Shown: piece by piece, positions 5,707 through 13,289 of the stretch
How positions within the stretch are numbered: position 1 is the first letter of the stretch
Layout: every line of letters begins with the position of its first letter
Assembly (NCBI GenBank): GCA_001770785.1
Contig: MERZ01000237.1
Location: 8,867 to 29,800 of the forward strand
DNA: 20,934 nucleotides
Direction: 5' to 3'
Origin: Burkholderiales bacterium RIFCSPHIGHO2_12_FULL_61_11
Lineage (GTDB): Bacteria > Pseudomonadota > Gammaproteobacteria > Burkholderiales > Burkholderiaceae_C
Position numbers and translations under genes: made by a program
Notes under the pieces: model-generated
The model's input: the letters and a program-made list of their open reading frames with translations, nothing else
What the model was told of the DNA's origin: nothing
Database searches by the model: none

Positions 5707-6852
5707 TTACCCTTTACCCGTGCGGGATAGACGTTGTTTCACCGCATAAAGCGGGCTGCGGATCATGTAGGGCTTGATCTGCCCCGCGTCATTCAGCGCC
5801 GACTTCTGCACCCCCAGAATCCCCTCGCGCACGTCCGCCGGCATGCGCCCCATGGCATCCGTCACCGTCTCCTTGCCCGCACGATCGGCCGCCGTCACCT
5901 CATCGGCAAACACGATCTCCATAAAGGTGAGTGTGTTGGGGTGTGCCGGCCACGGGCAGGCGCTGGCACTGGGGTACACCCCGGCGCCCAGGCCATACAG
6001 GTTCTGGCTGGTCAGCAAGTCACAAATGTCCGGCTTGGGGTGCTGCGGGCTCAGCAGGAGCCTGAAGCCGCCAAACCCAGGCGTCTCCTCCGCCCCGGTC
6101 ATGTAGGCCGTGCCGTGCGCCCGGTTGATCTCGGTCCTGAAAACCCGGTCGGCCTTCCACACCTCACCCCCGTCGCCGGTCAGCAGGTCCGCCGCGCGCA
6201 CCAGCGCATCCACCTTGGCCCCCTTGAGCCGCGCCGCCACGTCCAACGGCACCGCCTGCCCGCCGTACATCAACGCCGCCGCCGCCCGGCTGGCATCCCA
6301 CCCGGCCACCACCGCCTGCCCGATGGCACGGCTCAGCACTTCCTTGGCCCCTTGGTCCAGCCGCCACAACCGGTCGCTCAGCGTCAAGCCGTCAGCCGCG
6401 GTGAAGCTCTGCACAAACCGCACCGCTTCCTGGCTCACCCGCATCGCCGCCTCACTGCTCAGCACCGCCTGCGCGCCCCGTGTTTCTGCGCCAGATCCCG
6501 GATAGACACCAGCACCTACCCCGGCAATGCCCTGCATGGTGTACGGCCGCACGCCCAGTTCGGCCGCATCCGCCAGCCCTTGCGCCAGCAGCGCATTGCG
6601 TTTCACGCCCAGGCCGTCGATCACGTCCTCCACCTGGCGCAGCAAGTCGCGCAAGTGGCTCACCGGCACCATGTCCGAGCCATCCACCCGGCCCCGGATC
6701 GCCGCGCGCACGCCCTCGGCCGCATCGCCATACATCGCCAGCAAGGCATCCACCGTGTCCCGGTCCAGATCCCGCATCGCATTGCGCGCCTGCTGGCTGG
6801 CGCGTTTGATGGCGGCGCGGGTGGCTGCGGTGTTCACAAGCTTCTTCTCCAT
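5707..6852 (-). CDS. Phage minor head / head morphogenesis protein (Mu gpF / SPP1 gp7-like)
   Basis: The 381-aa protein has the family hallmark in its C-terminal half: a DRVFRTEINRAHGTAYM helix, then a HPKPDICDLLTSQN segment with His, Asp and Cys, then CPWPAHPNTLTFMEIVF. These proteins sit next to the portal and help assemble the procapsid or eject DNA. The N-terminal third is helical (ATRAAIKRASQQARNAMRDL). Its position directly after the portal supports the call. The start ATG 6852 lies within the end of the 73-aa gene (19-base overlap) with only a weak AAGAA upstream, so translation is probably coupled to that gene. Confidence 0.88.
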   Translation of the reverse strand: MEKKLVNTAATRAAIKRASQQARNAMRDLDRDTVDALLAMYGDAAEGVRAAIRGRVDGSDMVPVSHLRDLLRQVEDVIDGLGVKRNALLAQGLADAAELGVRPYTMQGIAGVGAGVYPGSGAETRGAQAVLSSEAAMRVSQEAVRFVQSFTAADGLTLSDRLWRLDQGAKEVLSRAIGQAVVAGWDASRAAAALMYGGQAVPLDVAARLKGAKVDALVRAADLLTGDGGEVWKADRVFRTEINRAHGTAYMTGAEETPGFGGFRLLLSPQHPKPDICDLLTSQNLYGLGAGVYPSASACPWPAHPNTLTFMEIVFADEVTAADRAGKETVTDAMGRMPADVREGILGVQKSALNDAGQIKPYMIRSPLYAVKQRLSRTGKG

Positions 6853-7055
6853 GGGTAAAGTTCTTTCAGCTCAAAAACCCACTCCACTGGCACCGGCATC
6901 TTTGCCCGCGCGTACCGCTCTATGGCATCCAAAATATCAAGCGCCCTTGTAGTGTCATGAATGGCTTTTGGTTTTAGGCCAAGCGGTGGGCGCTCCGGTG
7001 CGCCAACCGACGGCATTGGCGGCGTCGGTGGTGGGTCAAAAACACACTTAACCAT
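6834..7055 (-). CDS. Hypothetical small phage protein, 73 aa
   Basis: Its ATG at 7055 overlaps the portal stop codon by one base (TAATG) and its end overlaps the next start by 19 bases, the tight packing typical of phage structural genes. The first 30 residues are Pro-rich (DPPPTPPMPSVGAPERPP); the rest is a helical segment (ALDILDAIERYARAKMPVPV, then EWVFELKEL). I do not know a function. Being flanked and overlapped on both sides by portal and minor head genes, it may chiefly couple their translation, or be a small head accessory. Confidence 0.65.
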   Translation of the reverse strand: MVKCVFDPPPTPPMPSVGAPERPPLGLKPKAIHDTTRALDILDAIERYARAKMPVPVEWVFELKELYPWRRSL

Positions 7056-8464
7056 TACCGCCCCCTTCCGCCATTACTCCCCGGCTGGCTCACCGCCGTG
7101 CCGCTCTCGCCCTTGCGCGCATTGCCAGGCGTCACGCTCACGTTCGACGTGCCGCCCCCGCCCTGCGGCTGGCCATCCGGCCCAATCTTCAAGGGGTTGG
7201 GGTAGGGGTCATTGCTGTTCGCCTGCTTGAGCTTCATCGCCCGAATCTTCTGCGGGTCCAGGCCCATCTCGCTCTGAATGTGCTCATCCGGCAGGCCCAG
7301 CGCCATCCACTTCAGCGCCAGGTCCGCCACCTGGTTCGCGCTCTCGGTGCGCCGCTGCGCAAAGCGCAGGTAAAACTCGTCCGGCCCGGGGTCAATCCCC
7401 TTCAGCAGCAAATGGATGCGAAACACAAAGGCATACACCCCGCCCTGCGCGTCCTGCAGGCCGTCCACGTAGTCGTAATACTGGCGCTTCATGTCGTCCA
7501 GCACATCGCGCGCTACGCCGTCGGTGTAGCCAAACAAGGCCTTGGGTGCCGGGGAACCGGCAAAGAAGGTACTCAGCAAATGCGCCACGTCGTCAATGTC
7601 GCCCAGCGTCGCGTCCCCCTGAATCGCCTGCACCCCGCCCTTTCGGTTCAAATAAAAGTCCGTGGTGATCTCGCCCTTTTCGCCCTCGGTCGATTGCCGG
7701 TAGGCGTCCAATACCCCCTGATCCGCCCCCTCCAGAATGTGCGCCAGCCGCAGCGGCGCGCGTACCCGCCGGCGAATCACCAAGTCTTCCTCGGTCATCA
7801 TCAGCTTGCGCCACACCCCCGCGCAGCCGTCCAGCATGGGGCGGCCCATGCTGCCCAGGTCGTCCCAGTTGTCCGGGTCCAGCCGGCCCAGCGCCATCTG
7901 CCAGGCGGCAAAGCTGGCCAGCACCTTGCCGGTCATCACGTCGCGCTGCTCAAACGCCGCCGCCGGGTTTTTGAAGCGCCCGCCCAGGTCCACCATCGGC
8001 ACCATCGTCTCGCTCGGCATGCGCACCGCCGCCACCACGTTGGCCGCATCGTCCAGCACCAGCTGCAGGGGCAGGTTGCCCTCTATCACCAGGCCCCGTG
8101 CGTCGCTCTTGAGTTTTTCCCAGTTGTTCAGCTGCAGGCGGGCGGCAAAGCGCTCCCACTCTTCGGCCAGCACGTCGCTGGTGGTCTGCATCACCAGCCC
8201 GCCCCGGATCACATCACTGGCCGTGCGCCCGTGCACCATCTTGACCCGGCCGTCCCGGCGGTCCATGTCGCGCATCATCTCCACCAGGGCGCGGCGGTCG
8301 TAGTCCACGAACATGGCGTTTTTCAGCTCCCGCAGCATCGCCGCGTCGCTGGGCTGGCGGTCGCCGCGCTCGCCCGACAACCCGGACTGGGACGGGAACA
8401 GCGCCGCCCAGCGTGTGGCCAAGGGGGCAAGGGCTGTGCTGGCCAGGCTTCGTAAGTAGCTCAT
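7055..8464 (-). CDS. Phage portal protein
   Basis: The 469-aa size, position between large terminase and minor head protein, and sequence fit a portal (the dodecameric ring at the capsid vertex through which DNA is packed). Features include an N-terminal region rich in basic and Met residues (YDRRALVEMMRDMDRRDGR), the ASDVIRGGLVMQTTSDVLAE stretch that recurs in siphovirus-type portals, a central beta-rich body with SPAPKALFGYTDG, then MKRQYYDYVDGLQD, and the long helix before the C-terminal RRTESANQVADLALKWMALG. The C-terminal tail is Gly/Ser/Pro-rich. The start ATG 8464 overlaps the stop of the 35-aa gene by four bases. I cannot assign it to a named portal subfamily. Confidence 0.85.
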   Translation of the reverse strand: MSYLRSLASTALAPLATRWAALFPSQSGLSGERGDRQPSDAAMLRELKNAMFVDYDRRALVEMMRDMDRRDGRVKMVHGRTASDVIRGGLVMQTTSDVLAEEWERFAARLQLNNWEKLKSDARGLVIEGNLPLQLVLDDAANVVAAVRMPSETMVPMVDLGGRFKNPAAAFEQRDVMTGKVLASFAAWQMALGRLDPDNWDDLGSMGRPMLDGCAGVWRKLMMTEEDLVIRRRVRAPLRLAHILEGADQGVLDAYRQSTEGEKGEITTDFYLNRKGGVQAIQGDATLGDIDDVAHLLSTFFAGSPAPKALFGYTDGVARDVLDDMKRQYYDYVDGLQDAQGGVYAFVFRIHLLLKGIDPGPDEFYLRFAQRRTESANQVADLALKWMALGLPDEHIQSEMGLDPQKIRAMKLKQANSNDPYPNPLKIGPDGQPQGGGGTSNVSVTPGNARKGESGTAVSQPGSNGGRGR

Positions 8465-8568
8465 TGCCCATCTACCTCTGGTTTATTGATCTGCACCAGT
8501 GCCATCGCAAGCACGCCAAAAAACACACCCCTAAAACACCCCACCACAAATGCAATTGAGACTGTCAT
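8461..8568 (-). CDS. Small single-span membrane peptide, 35 aa
   Basis: A short gene between large terminase and portal, from ATG 8568 to TGA 8461. The RBS AGAAGGA lies seven bases upstream, and its stop overlaps the portal start (ATGA), both signs of a real gene. Residues 3-25 form one hydrophobic helix (VSIAFVVGCFRGVFFGVLAM), with one Cys and one Arg inside it, then a short polar tail ending in VDGQ. No family is recognised. Its place suggests either coupling of portal translation or a small inner-membrane peptide of the phage. Confidence 0.7.
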   Translation of the reverse strand: MTVSIAFVVGCFRGVFFGVLAMALVQINKPEVDGQ

Positions 8569-8594
8569 TTTTTGTTCCTTCTTGTCTTTTCAAA

Positions 8595-10199
8595 TCAATT
8601 CAGCATCACCAAACCCGGCTCGCCCAGCAAACTCTCGCGGCTCACCCGGCGCTGCTGAATCACCGCCGGCGCATCCGCCAGCCCGCGCGTCAGCAAGGCG
8701 TACACCCCGGCGCAGACCGCATCAAACAAGTCGTCGCCAATCTTCTGATCCGCCATCTGAAAGCTGCTGTAACTCGCCTGCGTCGGCAGCGCCTTCATGT
8801 TCCCAAGCTGGCGCATGAACGTGATCCAGGCCTTGTCCTCCGGCGCTTCGGATGCCGAATCGACGTAAGGAAAAGCCGCCCGGTTGTTATGGAACACCTC
8901 GCGTACCGCACTGGCCATCACGTGCTTGGTCATGCCCTCAAAGCGCATCGGCGCAAAGGCCCAGCCGCCCCAGGCGCTGGCATTGCTCTGGCCGTCGCCC
9001 ACCGTCTCGCGGTTCACCTCGGTCAGGCCCTTGCGAAACAGATCGTCATTCACCGCCGTCATCATCCCGACCCCGTAGGCGTCGCCAATCGCGTAATCGG
9101 GCCGGAAGTAGTCCCAGATCGAAACAATGTCCTGGCGCAGCGTGGCGTCGCTCACGCCCGGCTCCCACAGCTTCACGAACGGGAAGGTCAGCCAGTTGCC
9201 GATCACCTCCACGATCACCAGCGCGCTTTTTGACGCCGCCGGCGACTCACCGTGGCCGGTGTGGTCATAGCCCAGCCCGATCAAGCCCCGGCGCTTGTAG
9301 CGCTGCCCCGGCAGCGGCTCGGCCCGCTCCAGCCCAGCATTCAGGCCCAGCGCATTGCCCCGCTGAATGTGCTCTTCCCAGATCCAGTTGCGCGCCTTGA
9401 TGTTCTGGCACAGAAACTGCCGAATCCACTCCTCCGGCGTCTGCTGCAGCTGCATGCTCTTCGCCCAGGCCGCGTTCACCATGCCCATCTGCACCCCCAG
9501 GTGAATGTTCACCGCCGGCAACACGTGGTATTCCCCGGTGTTGATCAGGCGCTGCAACACGTCAGCCCCCTTGAACACACCGCTGATGCGGATCGCCGGC
9601 TTGAACTTGCTCGCATCCGCCGTCACCCCTGCCCGCCGCGCCGCGCCCAGCATCGGCAAAAAGCGCGACAGCAGCCGCTCCTGCGGCATGTCGTCAATCT
9701 CCTCCAGCGAGCCAATCGTGATCGAATCCCCGTCGATCTGGCTCATGATCCCGTAGGCAGCAGCCTTGCTCAAATTCGCAAACTGAAACCCCGTGTCGCG
9801 CAATTGAATGCGCCCGTTGTCATAGGCAATAAAGCTTTTGAGCGCAGGGCCCCGCTTGATCGCATCCGTCATGTAGTTCAGATTGTTCTGGCTCTGCTGC
9901 ATCCGCGGCGCCACGATCCCGCACTCCTGGTGCGAGTTGGTCGCCAGCTGCTCCAGGTTGTACAGCTCCTTGACGAACGTCTTGCCCGTGCGCCGGCTGG
10001 AATAGTCCACCGTGTTGGAGAACTCATCCATCTCCTGCATCTTCAGGCACTGCATCGGGTCCAGCTCGACGTTGTGCATGTGCTTGTGCCACAGCGCATG
10101 CGGCCGCAAACCCGTCACCGCGTCCGCCACGGCAAACCGCATGATCTCGCGCTCGGCAACGATCGAGCTTTTGCGGCGCTGGGCGGCGGTGGAGCGCAC
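8595..10199 (-). CDS. Phage terminase large subunit
   Basis: The 534-aa DNA-packaging motor: an ATPase that pumps DNA into the head plus a nuclease that cuts the concatemer. Walker A is SSRRTGKT (residues 67-74) and the Walker B/catalytic Glu segment is SITIGSLEEIDD (159-170). In the C-terminal RNase H-like nuclease the acidic residues are plausible at D312 (GLGYDHTGHG), D373 (YAIGDAYGVG) and D490/D493 (KIGDDLFDAV). The start is GTG 10199, with AAGAGAAG upstream; an ATG lies at residue 20. The portal follows 31 bases after the 35-aa gene start, the usual order. The call is firm for the family; the subtype of packaging (cos or pac) is not evident. Confidence 0.93.
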   Translation of the reverse strand: MRSTAAQRRKSSIVAEREIMRFAVADAVTGLRPHALWHKHMHNVELDPMQCLKMQEMDEFSNTVDYSSRRTGKTFVKELYNLEQLATNSHQECGIVAPRMQQSQNNLNYMTDAIKRGPALKSFIAYDNGRIQLRDTGFQFANLSKAAAYGIMSQIDGDSITIGSLEEIDDMPQERLLSRFLPMLGAARRAGVTADASKFKPAIRISGVFKGADVLQRLINTGEYHVLPAVNIHLGVQMGMVNAAWAKSMQLQQTPEEWIRQFLCQNIKARNWIWEEHIQRGNALGLNAGLERAEPLPGQRYKRRGLIGLGYDHTGHGESPAASKSALVIVEVIGNWLTFPFVKLWEPGVSDATLRQDIVSIWDYFRPDYAIGDAYGVGMMTAVNDDLFRKGLTEVNRETVGDGQSNASAWGGWAFAPMRFEGMTKHVMASAVREVFHNNRAAFPYVDSASEAPEDKAWITFMRQLGNMKALPTQASYSSFQMADQKIGDDLFDAVCAGVYALLTRGLADAPAVIQQRRVSRESLLGEPGLVMLN

Positions 10200-10216
10200 T
10201 GAATTACTTCTCTTGA

Positions 10217-10459
10217 CTATTTGCCGTCGGGACGCTTGTCCAAGCCATGTTTGGCCAAGATCGCCGCCAAGTCGTCGACAGTGATGCAGTCAACCATGCA
10301 GGCGTAGTCATTCGGCGATTGAATAGTCGCGATGTTTCCGTTGCAATAGTCGTTTCCGGGAGTCGCGCTGTGAAGCACGCCGAACGAAACGACTTTGCCG
10401 CCGTCTAACTTCACGATCTTGTCGCCGTTCTTTGCCTCGCGTCCATTTCGGTAATGCAT
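10217..10459 (-). CDS. Hypothetical small phage protein, 80 aa
   Basis: Starts at ATG 10459 with AAAGGA seven bases upstream. The N-terminal half (MHYRNGREAKNGDKIVKLDG then GKVVSFGVLHS) has the NGxxxxxGDxV pattern of a small beta-barrel, and the C-terminal half ends in a helix (ITVDDLAAILAKHGLDK). Two Cys (NDYCNGN and YACMVDC) are present but form no metal motif. It is a common kind of small protein in tailed phages and has no known function. It sits between a zinc ribbon gene (gap of three bases) and the large terminase. Confidence 0.7.
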   Translation of the reverse strand: MHYRNGREAKNGDKIVKLDGGKVVSFGVLHSATPGNDYCNGNIATIQSPNDYACMVDCITVDDLAAILAKHGLDKRPDGK

Positions 10460-10462
10460 TTT

Positions 10463-10621
10463 TCAGTCCTTTGGTTGTGGGATTCGGTCACTCGGTGCCG
10501 CCGTGACCGGGTGGCGGTTGGGGCACTCCACATGCGAGCACTCCCAGAACTCGTTTTCCCCGGCAGGCAGGCCGGTCCGTGGCTTGTATTGACAGACAGG
10601 GCATGGCGCGGGCTTGTTCAC
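10463..10621 (-). CDS. Small zinc-ribbon protein (Lar-like), 52 aa
   Basis: Starts at GTG 10621, overlapping the TGA of the upstream gene (GTGA), and ends three bases before the 80-aa gene. The sequence has one treble-clef-like zinc site: CPVC at residues 7-10 and ECSHVECPNR at 28-37, which is CxxC-17-CxxxxC. The WECSHxxCPNR part resembles the Lar family of restriction-alleviation proteins and other phage zinc ribbons. Lar proteins modulate type I restriction-modification enzymes; whether this one does is unknown. No membrane segment or signal peptide. Confidence 0.7.
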   Translation of the reverse strand: MNKPAPCPVCQYKPRTGLPAGENEFWECSHVECPNRHPVTAAPSDRIPQPKD

Positions 10622-11577
10622 GACTTCCCCTCCCGCGCCTGATGCTCAACCAGCACCGGGTCTTCTCGCGTCGCCTTCTGCGCAGCGGCTAGCATGTCGC
10701 GCGCGCCACCCATCACGCCCAGCATCCGGGTGTTGAAATCACTCAGGGTTTCCTGCGTCTTGGCGTCCAGCTTGAGCACGCCGCCCGCATCCGCCTCGTC
10801 CGGGTCAGCCGCACGCACCGTCATGCCCAGGTCGCCCATGGACAGGCCCAGCCGGCTCACAAAATCAGTGATCGCCTTCAAGGCCGGGTGCGCCTGGCGG
10901 TCGTAGATGTACTTGCGGATGCCGTCCTCAGCCAGATAGGAAAGCGTCTGGCTGTTGCCCTCCCGATCGAGCTCTACCCGTGGCTGCGTGATCACCACGC
11001 CGTCGCCCAGTACCTGCTGCATCAGCATCTGCAACATCGCCGTCAAGCCCGCCTGCAGGTCCGCATGGATGCCGGCAAGTACTCGCGGGTTGCGGCTCTC
11101 AAACGCCGCGTGATGCAGCATGAAAATCTCGGTCTGCTTGACACACGCCGCCTGCTGCCCGCACCAGGTGCGATTCACCTCACAGGCGCCGCAAAAGCTG
11201 TATTTGTCAGGCCGCGCCGGGAAGTAAGTCGCCGTCTTCGCCGCCATCCCGTGCTTCATCGCGTTAAAGCGCGTTCTCTGCACCGCCTCGGCGTTCGGGT
11301 GCCCCTCCAGATTCCGCCCCACCTTGGCCAAGCCCTCGGCCGTCTTCGGCCCCGTCGAATTCTGGTGCGCCTTCATCAAGGCCCGCGCCCAAGCCGCCTG
11401 CGGCTGGTGCTCCGCCTGGCACGCAGGGCAATTACCAAAGTAGCGGTACGGGTGATGCGCCAGCTCCGGCGCTTCCTCAATCAAATCCGGCTCATCTTCC
11501 CAGGCGTGTTTGCACACGTCGCAGCGGAAATTTACCGCCGAAAGTTGAACCGTCCAGTCCTTTGCCATGCTGCCCAT
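10618..11577 (-). CDS. Cys-rich protein, probable terminase small subunit-like
   Basis: The 319-aa protein is encoded in the place where the small terminase (DNA recognition for packaging) usually sits. Residues 70-115 hold HQNSTGPKTAEGLAKVGRN and NAMKHGMAAKT, a motif (GPKT..G...N..KHG) seen in many small-terminase-like phage proteins. Unusually, it carries two apparent metal sites: C19/C22 with C50/C53 (FRCDVC, NCPAC) and a second cluster C129, C132, C139, C145. The C-terminal part is helical (GVLKLDAKTQETLSDF), as for an oligomerising subunit. ATG 11577 and 11568 are both possible starts; neither has a strong RBS. The small-terminase role is inferred from position and motif and could be wrong. 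Confidence 0.6.
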   Translation of the reverse strand: MGSMAKDWTVQLSAVNFRCDVCKHAWEDEPDLIEEAPELAHHPYRYFGNCPACQAEHQPQAAWARALMKAHQNSTGPKTAEGLAKVGRNLEGHPNAEAVQRTRFNAMKHGMAAKTATYFPARPDKYSFCGACEVNRTWCGQQAACVKQTEIFMLHHAAFESRNPRVLAGIHADLQAGLTAMLQMLMQQVLGDGVVITQPRVELDREGNSQTLSYLAEDGIRKYIYDRQAHPALKAITDFVSRLGLSMGDLGMTVRAADPDEADAGGVLKLDAKTQETLSDFNTRMLGVMGGARDMLAAAQKATREDPVLVEHQAREGKS

Positions 11578-11620
11578 AGTCGGGCATCAAAGGGGACAAA
11601 AAAAGGGGGGAAATTGGCAC

Positions 11621-11655
11621 AAAAAAAGGGCCTGCACCGTCGCCAGTACAGGCCC
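11621..11655 (-). terminator. Rho-independent terminator after the zinc-ribbon membrane gene
   Basis: On the minus strand GGGCCTG pairs with CAGGCCC around a 14-base loop, followed directly by seven T. It lies between the zinc-ribbon membrane gene and the terminase-small-like gene, so the packaging operon must start downstream of it or depend on read-through. Confidence 0.75.
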
Positions 11656-11750
11656 AAATTGATCACTTTGCAACAATCAAGGAGACACGTTCCAATGAAC
11701 GTGCCGCCAATGTATCAAGTGCTTAAAAGCAAAACAAGCAAAGTCAGGAC

Positions 11751-12128
11751 TTACGGCGTTGTGCTGTATTTTTGAATGTAGTTATTGCGCATTCTTTCGC
11801 AAGCACCAGCAATAAAAGCGCCGTTTCCAGCCCTTGCCCTGTCGTCATTTTTCAGGCTATCCATGCAAGTTTCGTATGCGTGGCGGTCATTGTTTTTTTC
11901 AGGGTTTGAGTTCAGTCCACCAATGATCATCATCAACAGAAACAGACCGACAGGAACCCCAAGAACCCACTTCCAAACGCCCCCGGACTTCTTTTCGACA
12001 CTTGACCTGGACGCCACAGACTGCTGACCCGCCAATGCGGGAGCCGCCACTGGCGCCCCGCAATGTGGGCACGCTGCCGCAGAATCACTGACCTTTCCAC
12101 CACACTCCAAGCAAGAAATAATCGCCAC
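11751..12128 (-). CDS. Zinc-ribbon plus single transmembrane protein, 125 aa
   Basis: Starts at GTG 12128 with GGGAGA nearby. Residues 6-24 form a small zinc ribbon (CLECGGKVSDSAAACPHCG: CxxC-11-CxxC). A short Ala/Ser linker is followed by one hydrophobic helix at about 50-72 (VWKWVLGVPVGLFLLMMIIG) and then a polar C-terminal part with three Cys-spaced helices (ACERMRNNYIQK). The layout suggests a membrane-anchored protein with the ribbon in the cytoplasm. Such domain pairings are common in proteins of unknown function in proteobacteria. Followed by a strong terminator, it is a monocistronic unit at the edge of the phage block and may be cargo or a neighbour, not a virion gene. Confidence 0.75.
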   Translation of the reverse strand: MAIISCLECGGKVSDSAAACPHCGAPVAAPALAGQQSVASRSSVEKKSGGVWKWVLGVPVGLFLLMMIIGGLNSNPEKNNDRHAYETCMDSLKNDDRARAGNGAFIAGACERMRNNYIQKYSTTP

Positions 12129-12281
12129 AGCCGTCTCCCTTTGTAAAGACGCCCACTGTATCAGCCCTCACGCCGCCAAAAGACGCAGTCCAAGCCAAAC
12201 CTTCGGCCGCTCAATTTCAATCCTTCCGGTTCGCAATGAGCCTTGGATGGGGAGCCACTACAAGCCTTATAGGCATTAAAT

Positions 12282-12313
12282 AGCCCGCTACTGAAAAGAT
12301 AGCGGGCTTTTTT
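12282..12313 (+). terminator. Rho-independent terminator on the plus strand
   Basis: A perfect 9-bp stem (agcccgcta/tagcgggct) with a 9-base loop is followed by a T-run of six that overlaps the last stem base. No plus-strand gene lies upstream within the window, so it is either an orphan left by a rearrangement or an insulator against read-through into the next region. Confidence 0.75.
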
Positions 12314-12589
12314 CATGATGCCTATGTAGCCAACAGTACCGGGTTTTGTACCGTGTAGCCAGCCACCAGCCCGAGCCCTGTCGCGGCCTCACCAGAACGA
12401 CCTCTAGGCGTATTTCCCATGCAGGGCATGGCAAGGTGCCAGACGGCGGTCGGGGTATTTTTCTGACTGACCGCTGAAGACTACCAGGAGTCAGTGGAGT
12501 CGTTAAAGTTCAACGTGAAAGTAAACGGACTGCTGCGACGGTAGGTCGAGCATGACGACCGAGTTAATTCGGCGGGTCAGTGGAAAACC

Positions 12590-12650
12590 CTGGTCAAATT
12601 TGGATCGGCACTTATGCCTCTAAGTGGTCAATTTTCGGTCGGCGGCAACA
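12590..12650 (+). mobile_element. Relic of an IS21-family insertion sequence end
   Basis: Two copies of a ggtcaa-type motif about 35 bases apart (ctggtcaaatttggatcgg and gtggtcaattttcggtcgg), finishing in ggcggcaaca, resemble the repeated TGACC-type terminal sites of IS21-family elements. A similar, closer match lies at 18556-18607. No istA or istB gene is present. The outer boundary would be near 12650. Confidence 0.4.
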
Positions 12651-12676
12651 ACGGTCATCCAACCGTTGCTTATTGT

Positions 12677-12868
12677 TCAACCTAGGCTAGACCCGCTCCA
12701 AGAGTGGTTTGGGTCAGGATAAAAGCAAATCGAATGACTACCCTCAGGTGTAGGTGTATCGCAAAGAACAAGCCAGCCGCCAGGTACTTTTGCTCGCTTG
12801 AGCCTAAACATCGGGACTTCATTTGCCCGTCCTTCTTCAATCGACTGAACTGCTTCAAACTTGAGCAT
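12677..12868 (-). CDS. Hypothetical small protein, 63 aa
   Basis: A short gene starting at ATG 12868 with an excellent GAAGGAG six bases upstream. The protein begins MLKFEAVQSIEEGRANEVPM and then has a compact beta-rich body (FRLKRAKVPGGWLVLCDTP; FYPDPNHSW). The KVPGGWLV and PDPNHSW motifs recur in small uncharacterised proteins of proteobacteria, but I know no function. No export signal or membrane segment. It stands alone between an IS relic and a repeat, with no operon partner. Confidence 0.65.
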   Translation of the reverse strand: MLKFEAVQSIEEGRANEVPMFRLKRAKVPGGWLVLCDTPTPEGSHSICFYPDPNHSWSGSSLG

Positions 12869-12901
12869 GTGAACTCCTTCTATGCTTTTCTTCTTGAATA
12901 G

Positions 12902-13289
12902 TAACGCCGCCTTGCGTTATGTCCAATAGTTCGTTTTTTTCAGGGTTTTTCCTGTTTTTCCATGCGTGTGTGCATCTGGGCGGAATGGTCAGTATCCGTT
13001 AGAGTGTGGCCTCCTCTTTCTGACGGCTCCGCAGCACCAACCGTGACCGAGTCGTAGTCCTTGCCAACGAGGCCGACGATGTCTTTTGCGCGACCTGCCA
13101 CCCCCTGGATCCGCTCGGTGGACTGCGCTTCACCGATGACGGTTCATCTGAATCCCGATCAACAGGTTGAAGAAAAAATAGTCGAAAGGAAGAAAATCCA
13201 GAACTCAAAAAAGCCGCTTAAATTTAACCTCTTGGGCGATAACTGCTTGACATTCACCGGGAGGGCGGCGCTTTGAACGAGAACCAGGC
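12902..13289. other. Gene-poor stretch with one copy of a 69-bp repeat
   Basis: About 390 bases with no gene having both a start and an RBS. A minus-strand frame open from about 13147 to 12960 reads AQSTERIQGVAGRAKD and onward through the repeat; it has no start codon and looks coding, so it may be the stranded end of a lost gene. The family could not be named. Confidence 0.4.
12992..13060 (+). repeat. 69-bp imperfect direct repeat, copy 1
   Basis: Begins gtatccgttagagtgtggc and matches 13889-13957 at 63 of 69 positions, counted by eye, in the same orientation. The start-to-start distance is 897 bp. It contains no internal inverted symmetry. Confidence 0.85.

Larger units (their letters stand above)
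12129..12676. other. Gene-free junction between phage block and unknown small genes
   Basis: About 550 bases with no supportable gene on either strand. It contains a clear plus-strand terminator near 12282-12313, an outer inverted repeat (ataggcat/atgcctat) around that terminator, and an IS21-like end near 12590-12650. The segment looks like the scar at the edge of the phage block. No tRNA, tmRNA or obvious att core was found. Confidence 0.6.

Noticed and set aside
5734..8455. Long plus-strand open frames opposite the minor head and portal genes.
   Set aside because: Same reason: His/Arg/Pro-rich shadows of well-supported minus-strand genes, with no motif and no RBS.
11695..11775. A 26-codon plus-strand frame from ATG 11695 with AAGGAG upstream.
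   Set aside because: Overlaps the end of the zinc-ribbon membrane gene, RBS spacing is long, and there is no recognisable product; it could be chance.
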